64,000 nt of DNA from Candidatus Obscuribacterales bacterium (GCA_019745415.1 JAIETF010000057.1:1-64000); one strand, 5' to 3'. Shown: positions 1 to 8,562, counted from the stretch's first letter. The notes: generated from the letters alone by a model not told the origin. Numbers and translations are program-made.

Positions 1-793
1 GTCCATGATCGTGACCACAGGAGCTGTGATCGTGCTCGTGATTATGGTCATGTCCATGATCGTGACCGCAGGAGCTGTGATCGTGCTCGTGATTATGGTC
101 ATGTCCATGATCGTGACCACAGGAGCTGTGATCGTGCTCGTGATTATGGTCATGTCCATGATCGTGACCGCAGGAGCTGCTTGGTGCAACACCATTCTGA
201 ACGGTTACCTTCAGAAATTTGCTTTCGGCTTCGGCGTTTTTATGCTCGTGTCCATGATCGTGGCCGCAGGAGCCGTGATCGTGTTTGTGTTCGTGACTAT
301 GCTCGTGTCCATGATCGTGGCCGCAGGAGCCGTGATCGTGTTTGTGTTCTTGACTATGCTCGTGTCCATGGTCATGACCACCGGAGCCGTGATCGTGTTC
401 GTGACTATGCTCGTGTCCATGATCGTGGCCGCAGGAGCCGTGATCGTGTTTGTGTTCGTGACCATGCTCGTGTCCATGATCGTGGCCGCAGGAGCCGTGA
501 TCGTGTTTGTCCTCGTGACTATGCTCGTGTCCATGATCGTGACCGCAGGAGCCGTGTTCGTGCTCGTGATCGTGCTCATGCGCATGCTCATTCGAATTGG
601 TCTTGGCTTTGCCAAGTTGAATTGAGACTTTCAGCTCTTTACCGTTAGGTTCGACTTTTGCTTCATGCGAAGAATCGTGTTCGGGTTCGTGTTCATGTTC
701 ATGTTGGTGTTCGTGATCATGAGCATGACCGCAGCAGCCTCCATGCTCATGCTTATGTTCATGATTGGTTTCTTTCTTCTCGTCGCTGCCCAT
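1..793 (-). CDS. His/Cys-rich tandem-repeat metal-binding-like protein (partial, C-terminus off window)
   Basis: On the minus strand the frame opened by the ATG at 793 stays open to base 1, giving at least 264 residues with no stop. The N-terminus ([19 protein letters not shown]) leads into His-Glu alternation with a CCGH. Two short non-His modules (around [13 protein letters not shown] and [12 protein letters not shown]) each precede a block of tandem repeats of the type [22 protein letters not shown] upstream of 793 may be the ribosome binding site. His-rich stretches with Cys are typical of Ni/Zn/Cu-binding tails (HypB, SlyD, ZIP/CDF loops), but no enzyme domain is visible. It is the last visible gene of the operon with the two vWA genes, whose tails are also Asp/His rich. 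Metal sequestration or buffering is an inference. There is no signal peptide. Confidence 0.75.
   Translation of the reverse strand, partial: MGSDEKKETNHEHKHEHGGCCGHAHDHEHQHEHEHEPEHDSSHEAKVEPNGKELKVSIQLGKAKTNSNEHAHEHDHEHEHGSCGHDHGHEHSHEDKHDHGSCGHDHGHEHGHEHKHDHGSCGHDHGHEHSHEHDHGSGGHDHGHEHSQEHKHDHGSCGHDHGHEHSHEHKHDHGSCGHDHGHEHKNAEAESKFLKVTVQNGVAPSSSCGHDHGHDHNHEHDHSSCGHDHGHDHNHEHDHSSCGHDHGHDHNHEHDHSSCGHDHG
2..205 (-). repeat. 51-bp in-frame tandem repeats (17 codons)
   Basis: Units begin at 2, 53, 104 and 155, exactly 51 bp apart and almost identical. The fourth is partial. They encode the 17-residue unit [17 protein letters not shown] on the minus strand. Because the period is a multiple of three, copy-number change would leave the frame intact. 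Confidence 0.9.
251..586 (-). repeat. 57-bp in-frame tandem repeats (19 codons, one 51-bp variant)
   Basis: Units begin at 251, 308, 365, 416, 473 and 530, with spacings of 57, 57, 51, 57 and 57 bp. They encode [19 protein letters not shown]-type units on the minus strand. The 365 unit is a shorter, diverged copy with a changed cysteine position. This array is separated from the 51-bp array by the non-repetitive module at about 181-250. Confidence 0.9.
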
Positions 794-851
794 GTTTGCT
801 CGCTCTCAATTAGATGAAATGGGGGCACGATTGTACCCCCTGCATGCATTT

Positions 852-1814
852 TTAGTGTGAATGTCCATGACCACCACCGCCATAAGTCTGAGGCGGCATC
901 TGATGATCGTCGTCATCGTCGTCGTCGTGATGATCCTCTTCTGGTATCATCTGTTCAAATTTGGTGCCGCCTACTTCCAGTGTGAAACTCTTGCAGCCGG
1001 GCGGTACATCAAACTCAAGCACGGCCGGCAAGCGGCTTTCGTAGCGCTTCAACACATTGCCTTTATCGTCATAAATTACTCCGCCCGATGCCACTGTCAT
1101 GGTTTCGTCCACCAGCACCGCCACCAGTTCCGCCATCTCTTCCATGCGGTCGGCGATGCGATGGCACCATAGGTGTCCAACGCCGGGATACTCCTCATGG
1201 CAGATTTTTTCCATTTGTTCTTCATCTACTTGGTCACCGACACCAACCAGAACAAAATTGAGTTTGGGTAAACGTCCGCCGGCGATTTCTTTGGCTACTT
1301 GCTCTGAATAGGCTCTTACATCATTAGCGTCATAAATTTGGCTGTCTGTGATTATCACCGCCAGGCCTCTCCTCGCCCCTAACTCGCTTTGTTTGCGAAT
1401 ATAGGCTACATAATCCCGCAGGACCGGCAGCATTACGGTACCTTTGCCGTAATACTGCGGTCCTGGAAATTTGTAGGATTGAGCTTGGGCGCCGGTCAAG
1501 TCACCCACTACTTCGATTTGAGAACCGTCCCCTGTGGCCCAATAGGCGACGCGCAAGACGCTATCGCGATCTTTGTTTGCCAGATATTCAAGCATCCAAC
1601 GCATTTGCGGCTCGACCTGATTTTTCACAGGTCCGAGTTTTGCCAGAATGCCTCTTGGTCCGTATTCGTCCTCCATACTGGCCGAGCCATCCATGTATAG
1701 AGCCACGTCCAGCCCTTCCACGGTGGGATCATGCAGCAGAGTTGCCAGAACACGACCATTCTTGTTGTGAACATCTGAAAATGGTTTCGAGATAACTTCG
1801 TGCTTGTGAGCCAT
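852..1814 (-). CDS. vWA-domain protein with Asp/His-rich tail (copy 1)
   Basis: 320 residues. A von Willebrand factor A fold is indicated by the MIDAS signature DGSAS at residues 42-46 in the context LYMDGSASM, a later conserved Thr (YGKGTVM) and the ITDSQ strand. MIDAS sites bind a divalent cation. The C-terminus carries a long Asp run flanked by His (about residues 295-305) and ends GGGGHGHSH, which could chelate metal. No signal peptide or membrane segment is visible, so it is probably cytoplasmic. The start at 1814 has GAGGTC upstream. It is strongly similar in sequence and length to the next gene upstream (1869-2801), so the two are tandem paralogues. In this copy the usual TDG strand motif reads TDS. 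Specific function is unknown. Confidence 0.8.
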   Translation of the reverse strand: MAHKHEVISKPFSDVHNKNGRVLATLLHDPTVEGLDVALYMDGSASMEDEYGPRGILAKLGPVKNQVEPQMRWMLEYLANKDRDSVLRVAYWATGDGSQIEVVGDLTGAQAQSYKFPGPQYYGKGTVMLPVLRDYVAYIRKQSELGARRGLAVIITDSQIYDANDVRAYSEQVAKEIAGGRLPKLNFVLVGVGDQVDEEQMEKICHEEYPGVGHLWCHRIADRMEEMAELVAVLVDETMTVASGGVIYDDKGNVLKRYESRLPAVLEFDVPPGCKSFTLEVGGTKFEQMIPEEDHHDDDDDDDHQMPPQTYGGGGHGHSH

Positions 1815-1868
1815 TTTGACCTCAGTTTAAGAGAAGGAGTGCCGGCGACCGATCAAGCTTTTTGCAGC

Positions 1869-2801
1869 TTAGTGATGGTCGTCGTCGTCATCGTCTTCCG
1901 GTATCGGTTGGGTGAATTTCTGACCATTGATTTCTAAAGTGAAGCTTTTGGCTCCTTCCGGTATCTGGAATTCCAGTACAGCAGGCAGTCTCGACTCATA
2001 AAGCTTGAGAACTTTGCCTTTGTCGTCGGTGATTTTGCCACCGCCGGCCACAGTCATCGATTCATCAACTAGAACCGCCACCAGTTCGGCAACTTCATTA
2101 ATCTCCTCGGCGATACGGTGACACCACAGGTGTCCTATACCCGGATACTCCACGTGGCAAATCTCTTCCATTTGCTCTTCATTAACGCCCTGGCCTACTC
2201 CGACCAATATGAAGTTGATTTTCGGAAGAGTGCCCTTGTTGATTTCTTTGGCTATCTCGTTGCAATAGCGTCTAACATCGTCTTCATCGTGAATCTCACC
2301 GTCTGTGACAAAAACGGCACAGCCGCGTCTGGCGCCTAGGTGCATTTGTTTGCGCAGATAGACGATATAGTCTTTCAGTGCCGGTGCCAGGTTGGTAGAT
2401 TTGCCCTGGAAGTTGGGTCCAGGGAATTTGTAAGATTGCACATCTACGCCCTTCAGTTCGCCCACCAGCTCAATATCTTTGCCATGGGGACCACAAGCCC
2501 AATAGGCTACCCGCAATAGACCGTTGCGGTCTTTTGTGGCTAGATATTCAAGCATCCACTGCACCTGGGGCTCGACATTGTTGGGCAGTTGTACTTCGTT
2601 TCTGCCGAAGAACCAGTCGATTAAGTTGTTGTATTTCTTTTTATAGGCATAATCGCCGCTCATACTAGCCGAGCCATCCATATAGATAGCCATATCGAGC
2701 CCTTCCACTGTGGGATCATGCAGCAGAGTGGCTCGTACATGTCCGTGCTCGACATGCAGGTCGGAAAACGGTTCTACTGGTCTTTCACTTTTGTGTCCCA
2801 T
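1869..2801 (-). CDS. vWA-domain protein with Asp/His tail (copy 2)
   Basis: 310 residues, a paralogue of the neighbouring 852-1814 product: the shared N-terminal stretch HDPTVEGLD and DGSASM (MIDAS, residues 42-46) fall at the same positions. The TDG motif (VTDGEIHDEDDVR) is intact here. It differs by a short insertion after MIDAS containing YKKKYNNLIDWFFGRN. It ends in an acidic tail DDDDDDHH. GAGGC precedes the ATG. The gap to the upstream gene is 22 bp and to the downstream copy 54 bp, which fits one transcript. The fold resembles bacterial cytoplasmic vWA proteins found near stress or tellurite-type clusters, but no ter genes are present, so that link is weak. Confidence 0.8.
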   Translation of the reverse strand: MGHKSERPVEPFSDLHVEHGHVRATLLHDPTVEGLDMAIYMDGSASMSGDYAYKKKYNNLIDWFFGRNEVQLPNNVEPQVQWMLEYLATKDRNGLLRVAYWACGPHGKDIELVGELKGVDVQSYKFPGPNFQGKSTNLAPALKDYIVYLRKQMHLGARRGCAVFVTDGEIHDEDDVRRYCNEIAKEINKGTLPKINFILVGVGQGVNEEQMEEICHVEYPGIGHLWCHRIAEEINEVAELVAVLVDESMTVAGGGKITDDKGKVLKLYESRLPAVLEFQIPEGAKSFTLEINGQKFTQPIPEDDDDDDHH

Positions 2802-2823
2802 TGCTTTGCCTCTATTTTGGTGG

Positions 2824-4284
2824 TTACTCGAAATCTTTCATCCAATCGGGTTTGGCTGAAGATTTTTGCTGGGTTTCCTTTGTTTGAGGTTTTTCCTCGC
2901 TTCTTTCGTGTTTTTTATTGGTATCTGCCGCTGAAAAGTCTTCCATCCATCCCGGGGTCTGGGGTTTGGCGTTGTAAGGTGAGTACGAGGTGTTGGAGCT
3001 GTAGCTAAATGTGCCACCGCTGGGTTTCTTGCTCTCCTGTGGCGGTACCGCTCCGCCGGTGAGGCGCACCCAACTGTCTTTGTTGCTCTGATTGCTTGAA
3101 CCCTGATGTTTATCGATAAAGTCGAGCATCCAACCGGCTGGCTTGGTTTGGCTTTGTGGTCTTGCCTGCTGCGGTCTCTGATTCTGATTCTGAATCTGAA
3201 TAGGTTTATCGCTCAGCTGCGGTGTTTTTATCTGGCGCGGGCTTAGCGCCGCCGTACCTTTGGCGCGCATGCGAATTTCACGGGTGGCCGGCTTGGTTTT
3301 GTCTTTCATTATGCGGGTGCGCTCGGGCGGCCAACCCGGCAAACTGTGCAAAACTTGCTCAGCTAGTTGCATAAATTGGGCTATTTTGCCTTCTTGGGGC
3401 AGTTCTAACTTGTCGGCTTTGCCTGAACCGAAAACCGAATGCAGAAGCCCCTGGAAACCGCCAGAGGCATTTGGTTTTCTTACCGCTGTGTCGCCTTTGA
3501 TTAGGTAACCCTGAGCTTCCAATTCTTGTTCCATAGAAAGGCGGTTCGGGATGGGTAGCTTGATGCGCCTGAGCGGTAGTTTGATGTTTTCGCTTTCCAG
3601 GTCTTCCTTAATGGCGCTGATTATGTCGAAAAGGTACTGTTTGATGAGGATTTCATTACCGGCTCCATAAGACATCATATCTGGTGGCATGAGCGGGTAG
3701 GCGAATATTATACCGGCGCCTCTAATTGTCTCTTCGTCGCGGTCTCCGGGCAAAGTCATATGGTAGACGCTGTCTGAACTGCCGGGTTCGGCGCCCATGC
3801 CAGGGGCGGTAAATTTGTAGGGAAAGCCCTGCAGTAAGCCGCTCAATAGGTCTGCCCGGCTTACAGTCAGTTGCCCTTCTATAAAGTAGGGGGCTTCGCT
3901 GTTCGGATAAGGACCATGCAGGGTGCCATATAGATAAATAGGGTCGTTCAGCCCAGGCGCATTTGGGGCCTGTTCCATTAGTTGAACATTAAAGAGATAG
4001 AACTCAATAGCTTCGACGAGACGATTGTTGCCGCCACAGGCCACTTCGCTGAGGGCCAGCTGTGACTTAATATCTTCACTAAGAAAATTTATCTGGTCAC
4101 CTGCTATGGCATGCAAAATGCCTGAGGCGTCTGTTGTGACCAGCCATTCTTGCTCTTGCAAATGCTTGCCGCCAGCGAAGAAGTTGTCGAGAGCATAGAG
4201 AGGAATAAAATTTTCAGGTTTAACCTGGATAGGCTGCTGGTCGGAGCGAGCGACGAAATATCTTGGCAGATTTAGCTGGCTCAT
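2824..4284 (-). CDS. Unknown protein with disordered tail carrying three WMxDF motifs
   Basis: 486 residues, not recognised. The first ~290 residues look folded (mixed alpha/beta, with YLFDIISAIKEDLESENIKLPLRR). From about residue 300 the chain is Gln/Pro/Ser/Lys rich and probably disordered. Within this tail the motif WMxDF occurs three times, at W385 (WMLDF), W446 (WMEDF) and W481 (WMKDF, almost the last residues). Such repeats suggest a short docking motif for a partner, possibly one of the two vWA proteins encoded immediately downstream. There is no signal peptide or membrane segment. It is the first gene of the apparent operon, with the promoter-like sequence about 95 bp upstream. No enzymatic motif was found. 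Confidence 0.7.
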   Translation of the reverse strand: MSQLNLPRYFVARSDQQPIQVKPENFIPLYALDNFFAGGKHLQEQEWLVTTDASGILHAIAGDQINFLSEDIKSQLALSEVACGGNNRLVEAIEFYLFNVQLMEQAPNAPGLNDPIYLYGTLHGPYPNSEAPYFIEGQLTVSRADLLSGLLQGFPYKFTAPGMGAEPGSSDSVYHMTLPGDRDEETIRGAGIIFAYPLMPPDMMSYGAGNEILIKQYLFDIISAIKEDLESENIKLPLRRIKLPIPNRLSMEQELEAQGYLIKGDTAVRKPNASGGFQGLLHSVFGSGKADKLELPQEGKIAQFMQLAEQVLHSLPGWPPERTRIMKDKTKPATREIRMRAKGTAALSPRQIKTPQLSDKPIQIQNQNQRPQQARPQSQTKPAGWMLDFIDKHQGSSNQSNKDSWVRLTGGAVPPQESKKPSGGTFSYSSNTSYSPYNAKPQTPGWMEDFSAADTNKKHERSEEKPQTKETQQKSSAKPDWMKDFE

Positions 4285-4376
4285 GTGACTTGGCTTTTAC
4301 CGATGGGGAAGAGGTAAGTCGGCTTGGCTGGCTGTTCTTTATAGAATTTCGCTAGTCTCGACACCTGAAAACAGGC

Positions 4377-4405
4377 AGTATACAGACCTTGACTAGTATT
4401 TACAA
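4377..4405 (-). promoter_or_regulatory. Sigma70-like promoter for the WMxDF-vWA-vWA-His-rich operon
   Basis: Read on the minus strand: TTGTAA (4405-4400), a 17-bp spacer, then TATACT (4382-4377). Spacing is ideal and the -10 differs from consensus at one base. It lies about 95 bp before the ATG at 4284. The same region carries TTGACT on the plus strand (4389-4394), a weaker hint of an overlapping divergent promoter for the gene at 4525. Confidence 0.55.
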
Positions 4406-4524
4406 CGTTTAATGTACTTAGGAAACTAAGTGTTGAGCTTATTTTGCGCAAGTTCTACAACTTGAGCCGACTTACTGTTATAGTTTGAACCTTAAGGTCT
4501 GTTCCCCCGGAGGCGAATTTCGGT

Positions 4525-5424
4525 ATGAGTTATGACGTCTACATTTTTGCGAAGTCCAGCAAAAAGGCGTTGACAAAAGAGGCGTTCACAAAATATTTCT
4601 CCGAAAGAGCCCATTATGAAGTGGAAGAGAACGACGCTTATTATCACAACCAGTTTACTGGTGTGCAGTTCTCCTTCTCTTTCTACGGCAGCGCCGATGA
4701 AGATGTGAAATCCTTCGAGAAAGATGACCCGACTGCTCCTCCTTATCCGCATATAGTTTTCTCTCTTAACTATCGCAGAGCGCCTTTCTTCTCAATCGAA
4801 GGCGAAATGGAGCTCAGCGCTTGCGTTAAGCATTTCGCTGCGGTTGTGCAAGATCCCCAGTACAGCGAAGATGCCAGCATGGAATACGATCCTGAGATCT
4901 TCATATCGAACTGGAAGCAGTCTAACGAAATGGTTATTCGCCAGTTCTTGGCTAAAGCTGAAGTGGTTGATACCATGCCCACCGCCGCCCTCGAAAGCGA
5001 TTGGCATTGGAACCGTGAGTGCCCCAAGCTGGCTAAGAAGTTTGAAGGCGTGCATGTTGCTCCAGTGGTTTATGTTCGTTATCAAGGGCAAGTGCGTCGT
5101 GCTTGCCTCTGGACTGATGCCCAGCCTATCCTCATTCCTTTTGTAGATGGAGTGGTGGTCGTGCGTGACGAGATTAGAAAGCGCACTGAAGAGTCTCCTG
5201 AAGCCGAATCTGATATGGCCTATGTGCCCTTCAAAGACATCAGTTCGCTGCTCAAAGACTGTCCGCGCGGTCAAGCCCAAATTCAATACATCGAAGTCTC
5301 ATACAAGCGCCCCTCGCGCTTTATTCAAGACTATCTGGGCAATAAACCAGCTGCCAATAAGAGCGATCTGAAAGTTCTTACTGTCGAGCAGATTTTGCCT
5401 AGAGAGACTGTAGGCGCTCGCTAG
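4525..5424 (+). CDS. Hypothetical protein, 299 aa
   Basis: Not recognised. The ATG at 4525 is preceded by GGAGG at 4509-4513, supporting this start. The chain is soluble in character, rich in aromatic and acidic residues (MSYDVYIFAKSS at the start, FSFSFYGSADEDVKSF near residue 52), without signal peptide, membrane helix or low-complexity tail. It is divergently transcribed from the vWA/His-rich operon and followed by an intrinsic terminator, so it appears monocistronic. The N-terminal pattern MSYDVYIF resembles small uncharacterised bacterial proteins that begin with a beta strand, but no family can be assigned. Confidence 0.7.
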   Translation: MSYDVYIFAKSSKKALTKEAFTKYFSERAHYEVEENDAYYHNQFTGVQFSFSFYGSADEDVKSFEKDDPTAPPYPHIVFSLNYRRAPFFSIEGEMELSACVKHFAAVVQDPQYSEDASMEYDPEIFISNWKQSNEMVIRQFLAKAEVVDTMPTAALESDWHWNRECPKLAKKFEGVHVAPVVYVRYQGQVRRACLWTDAQPILIPFVDGVVVVRDEIRKRTEESPEAESDMAYVPFKDISSLLKDCPRGQAQIQYIEVSYKRPSRFIQDYLGNKPAANKSDLKVLTVEQILPRETVGAR

Positions 5425-5452
5425 AGACTATTGTCCAACCGCAAAATTAAAT

Positions 5453-5482
5453 GAGAAGCCGTCCAATTTGGGCGGCTTTTCT
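5453..5482 (+). terminator. Intrinsic terminator after the 299-aa gene
   Basis: GAAGCCGTCC, loop AATTT, then GGGCGGCTTTTCT: a GC-rich stem with G-T wobble pairs followed by a T-rich tract, about 30 bp after the stop at 5424. Confidence 0.7.
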
Positions 5483-5537
5483 GTTTCAGTGCCGCTAGTC
5501 AGGTAAGGGCAGAGTATGAAGAGTAGAATGGTTTTAT

Positions 5538-7541
5538 ATGACCTCAATTCGCCAATGTCTTGAGCCGTTTCTTTCTACCGATACCGGTGGTCGAATTGTC
5601 GTTGAAGGTTTTGATCAGACTTGTCTTTATTTCATCAATAGAGCTGATGCCGAGCGCCGTGCCCTTGGTCATAGCCACATAGAAGAGTTGCATCTTTTGC
5701 GCTTCTTGTTGCTTGATGCGCCGCCACCATTGGCTTCTATTATTGAGGGTGCTGCTATTGAGGGGGTTGATTTTGATTGTGAAATCTCTCTGGGTTTAGA
5801 GCAAGCAAAAGAGAGAGAAGCCGCTGAGGTTTCCCAATTGGTCCCTCAAGAAAATCAAAATAATCTTGTTTGGTATTTCACTGAATCTTTGTCTGAATGT
5901 TTGCTTGGGGCCAGAGGTTTGGGTGCAGGAAAAGCGCATTGCGGGCATCTTTTATTGGCTCTCATATCTTCTTCCAGTCTTGCGACTATAAATGTGATTG
6001 ACCGCATTCTTAATCGTGGTCAGTTGTCCGCTCGGCTCTTCTCCAGATACTGCCAAGGGGCTGCAATGGTGCCAAGTCTGCTCTATGTCCGAGAGCTCAA
6101 TTGTCTCGATCCTCAGGCTTATGATTTCCATCCGACGCCTGCTTTGTCTGAAAGACTGAGCCCGGCTAGTCAAGCTTGTTTGACATATGCCGGCCGCATC
6201 GCAATGCAAAACGGTCATAGACAAGTCTCTTTCGAGCACATAATTGCTGCTTTGCTGAAAGATCCCAGTATTGCCATTTTGGCTACCTCGGCAAGTCCTA
6301 TTTTCTCGCTGAGTTATCGCGCTTATGGTGATGTCGAATTCGACCAAGAGGCAATAGCTGTTATCGAAGCAATTGAGGCTGACCGAGATCGTATTGAACC
6401 ACCCGATATACTCTCAGCCTTATGTCTTGACAGATTTAGCCAATATTTTCGCGCTTTGCCCAATTTCTTGCGCTTCAAGAGTCCTGAACATCTGAAGCTC
6501 TATGCCAGCAGGTTGACAGCTGAGTTGAATGATTGGGGGCTTGAACTTGGTGATGCCGATTTCCATAACCCTAAATTTCCGCGATGTCATTTCTTGCTCG
6601 CTCTGCTTTCTGAACAGTCCCTAGCTTTGCTGAAAGAGGCATTCGACCTTAGGCAAGCAGAAGAAGAGGTTGAAGATATTGATGATTTTCTTCTTGTGGC
6701 AATTTTACGCCATGGCAAACAAGAAGCCCGCCTAAGCATTTTGCTTGATGCACTTGGTTTAGGGCAAGACTCTTCAGACTTGATTGCTGCCCTCAGAAAG
6801 CAGAGAAGATGCCGTTCTGGTTCTGCCGGAGAGGCCGCCGCCGGACAAGTCTTAGCATTGGCCGACGCACCGATTGGCTGGTTCGAGCTCATTTTTAGAG
6901 CCTATCTTGCTGCCCTTACCAGTGGTGCTTACTTCGTCTCGCCTGAGCACCTGCTTTATGCCATCTTGTCTCGACCCGGATTGGTGACTGAAACAGTACT
7001 CTCGCGGCGAGGGCTCGATTTGTCCACGGTCGCCTTTATTGTGGCGCTTGAGCGCTATATTCGCCTACCGGCACCTTGCTTGCTCTGGCAGCGCCGGTGG
7101 TGGCAATTCAAGTCCTATAGCGAGCTTTTTGACCGTGGGCTCTCCTCATGTTTTGAAGTTGCGCCTGGAAGTACAAGAGGTATTGGCAATGATTCTCTCT
7201 TCTTTACCCTGCAACGCAATTATGAGTATCTTGCCGATGATCTGCGCCGCGCAGCCAGTCTGCCTAAGGCTTCAGTAGAGCGAGTCTTAGCCTCTTTCCC
7301 TAATCCTGACCTTGCCGAGGAACTACCTGGAACAACAGGAGGACCTTCCAGAGCCCTTTGCCGCAATATAGATCGCGCTCTAGCCTTTGTCAAAGAAGAT
7401 AAGATTCTTGATCCGCGCTCTCTTTTCTGGGCGCTACTTTCCGATACTGTGCCCGGTCAAGTGGCTGAACGATGCGCCAAAATCGGTGTCAATAACTGGG
7501 CCCTATCTCATCAACTATTGAATCGGCTGATCAATTATTGA
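5538..7541 (+). CDS. Multi-repeat protein resembling ClpA/ClpB N-domains, without AAA+ module
   Basis: 667 residues. Several segments resemble Clp N-domain half-repeats, a helix followed by an H-[IL]-L-x-[AG]-L-L core: ALGHSHIEELHLLRFLLL (~res 42-59), KAHCGHLLLALISS (~135), GHRQVSFEHIIAALLKD (~228), FPRCHFLLALLSE (~352), GAYFVSPEHLLYAILSRP (~468) and a weaker one near residue 625 (DPRSLFWALLSD). No Walker A/B motif is present, so this is not an unfoldase itself. In Clp proteins this domain binds adaptors and substrates, so a scaffold or adaptor role is possible. The assignment is by pattern only. It converges on the transglutaminase gene with one base between stop codons. Confidence 0.65.
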   Translation: MTSIRQCLEPFLSTDTGGRIVVEGFDQTCLYFINRADAERRALGHSHIEELHLLRFLLLDAPPPLASIIEGAAIEGVDFDCEISLGLEQAKEREAAEVSQLVPQENQNNLVWYFTESLSECLLGARGLGAGKAHCGHLLLALISSSSLATINVIDRILNRGQLSARLFSRYCQGAAMVPSLLYVRELNCLDPQAYDFHPTPALSERLSPASQACLTYAGRIAMQNGHRQVSFEHIIAALLKDPSIAILATSASPIFSLSYRAYGDVEFDQEAIAVIEAIEADRDRIEPPDILSALCLDRFSQYFRALPNFLRFKSPEHLKLYASRLTAELNDWGLELGDADFHNPKFPRCHFLLALLSEQSLALLKEAFDLRQAEEEVEDIDDFLLVAILRHGKQEARLSILLDALGLGQDSSDLIAALRKQRRCRSGSAGEAAAGQVLALADAPIGWFELIFRAYLAALTSGAYFVSPEHLLYAILSRPGLVTETVLSRRGLDLSTVAFIVALERYIRLPAPCLLWQRRWWQFKSYSELFDRGLSSCFEVAPGSTRGIGNDSLFFTLQRNYEYLADDLRRAASLPKASVERVLASFPNPDLAEELPGTTGGPSRALCRNIDRALAFVKEDKILDPRSLFWALLSDTVPGQVAERCAKIGVNNWALSHQLLNRLINY

Positions 7542-7542
7542 A

Positions 7543-8562
7543 CTATTTTTCTTGAAAGCTTACTTTTGTTTTGATATCAAACTCATAAGACGAGCCTGAC
7601 CATTTAGGCATATGTGGAAAGCCTGAAGCGTCAGTGAGCCAGATGGCACAATTTTGGAAAGAAGAATTGTTGATTACATAATTCGCTGGAATGTCAAAAC
7701 AATCGGGTCGGCTTGGATCTACTTCGACCCAGCCTATATTGGGGAAATACACTTCATTCCAGGTGTGATAGTAAGAATAGCTTTCGGGGCTCTTACCCAT
7801 TGTGTTCAAGATGCTGCGGTCTGCTAGGAAGAGCCCCCAAGCGCTGCGATATGGTACTCCTTGGGCTTGGCAGAGTTGTTTAAAAAGATTGGCTGAATGT
7901 CCGCAATGACCTCTTTTAGCCCTGAGAATGGCGCGAGTGTCGGTGGCACCGAAACTAACCGAATCATCGTATTCGATGTTCTGTTTAAGCCAGTCACTGA
8001 TATTGCGCACATAGTTTATGGGAGAGTCGCTTTTTAGTTGTTGTGACAATCTCTGCAATTCTGGCAAGACCGGTTGTAATTTATCGGCCTTGCTGAAGTC
8101 GCCTTTTTTGTATTCGTAAAAGGTGCATCTGAGATTGCTTGGGTTAAAGCGCCGCGGTGCTGAATAGACGTCAAAGTCGGTTCTGAAGGTTAGAGCAGAG
8201 CCTGCTGCAAAAGGCCGGTTCTCTTCAAAGTAGATGTGTCCGCTTCTTTGGTCGGCCTCAGCTTCAAACTTACCGCTTCTCGGTTCGAAATTGTATGAGG
8301 TGGCGCCGGGCAGGCGGTTGGTTCGACTCCACGGCGTCAGCACGGGCAGGGCATGCCAGACTCTAATCTGTTTTGGTACAGACTGTCTGGCATTGTTATT
8401 CATCGTGGTTTCGATTTGCACTTGAAAGCGACTGACTTGCCCGGTTTCTACGCCCCGTGCCAAGGTCGGAGGTGCAGATTGTGCGCCGCAGTCGGCTGTT
8501 GAAAGCGCCGCAAGCAAAGGCAATAACAAAGTCAGCAGACTTAATCTGGTTAGTCGGGTCAT
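7543..8562 (-). CDS. Exported transglutaminase-like (papain-fold) protein
   Basis: The ATG at 8562 gives a clean signal peptide (MTRLTRLSLLTLLLPLLAALS) ending near ADCGAQS. A longer frame to 8676 would overlap the divergent HAD gene and is less likely. The transglutaminase core is supported by the catalytic Cys in RGHCGHSANLF, the His in YYHTWNEVYF and the Asp in WVEVDPSRPD, in the right order and spacing. N-terminal ~150 residues form a beta-rich domain often seen before such cores. These proteins act outside the cytoplasm as peptidases or cross-linking enzymes on protein or peptidoglycan. The exact substrate is unknown. If Cys24 in the signal region is a lipobox Cys the protein could be a lipoprotein, but the motif is weak. 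Confidence 0.8.
   Translation of the reverse strand: MTRLTRLSLLTLLLPLLAALSTADCGAQSAPPTLARGVETGQVSRFQVQIETTMNNNARQSVPKQIRVWHALPVLTPWSRTNRLPGATSYNFEPRSGKFEAEADQRSGHIYFEENRPFAAGSALTFRTDFDVYSAPRRFNPSNLRCTFYEYKKGDFSKADKLQPVLPELQRLSQQLKSDSPINYVRNISDWLKQNIEYDDSVSFGATDTRAILRAKRGHCGHSANLFKQLCQAQGVPYRSAWGLFLADRSILNTMGKSPESYSYYHTWNEVYFPNIGWVEVDPSRPDCFDIPANYVINNSSFQNCAIWLTDASGFPHMPKWSGSSYEFDIKTKVSFQEK

Noticed and set aside
2-586. Regular repeats as a CRISPR array
   Set aside because: The repeats are directly adjacent, without unique spacers, and translate to an in-frame protein repeat.
5-625. Plus-strand open frame of hydrophobic repeats opposite the His-rich gene
   Set aside because: It is the exact antisense codon-aligned reading of the His-rich repeats. 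The minus frame has a sensible start, a continuing open frame, and operon context.
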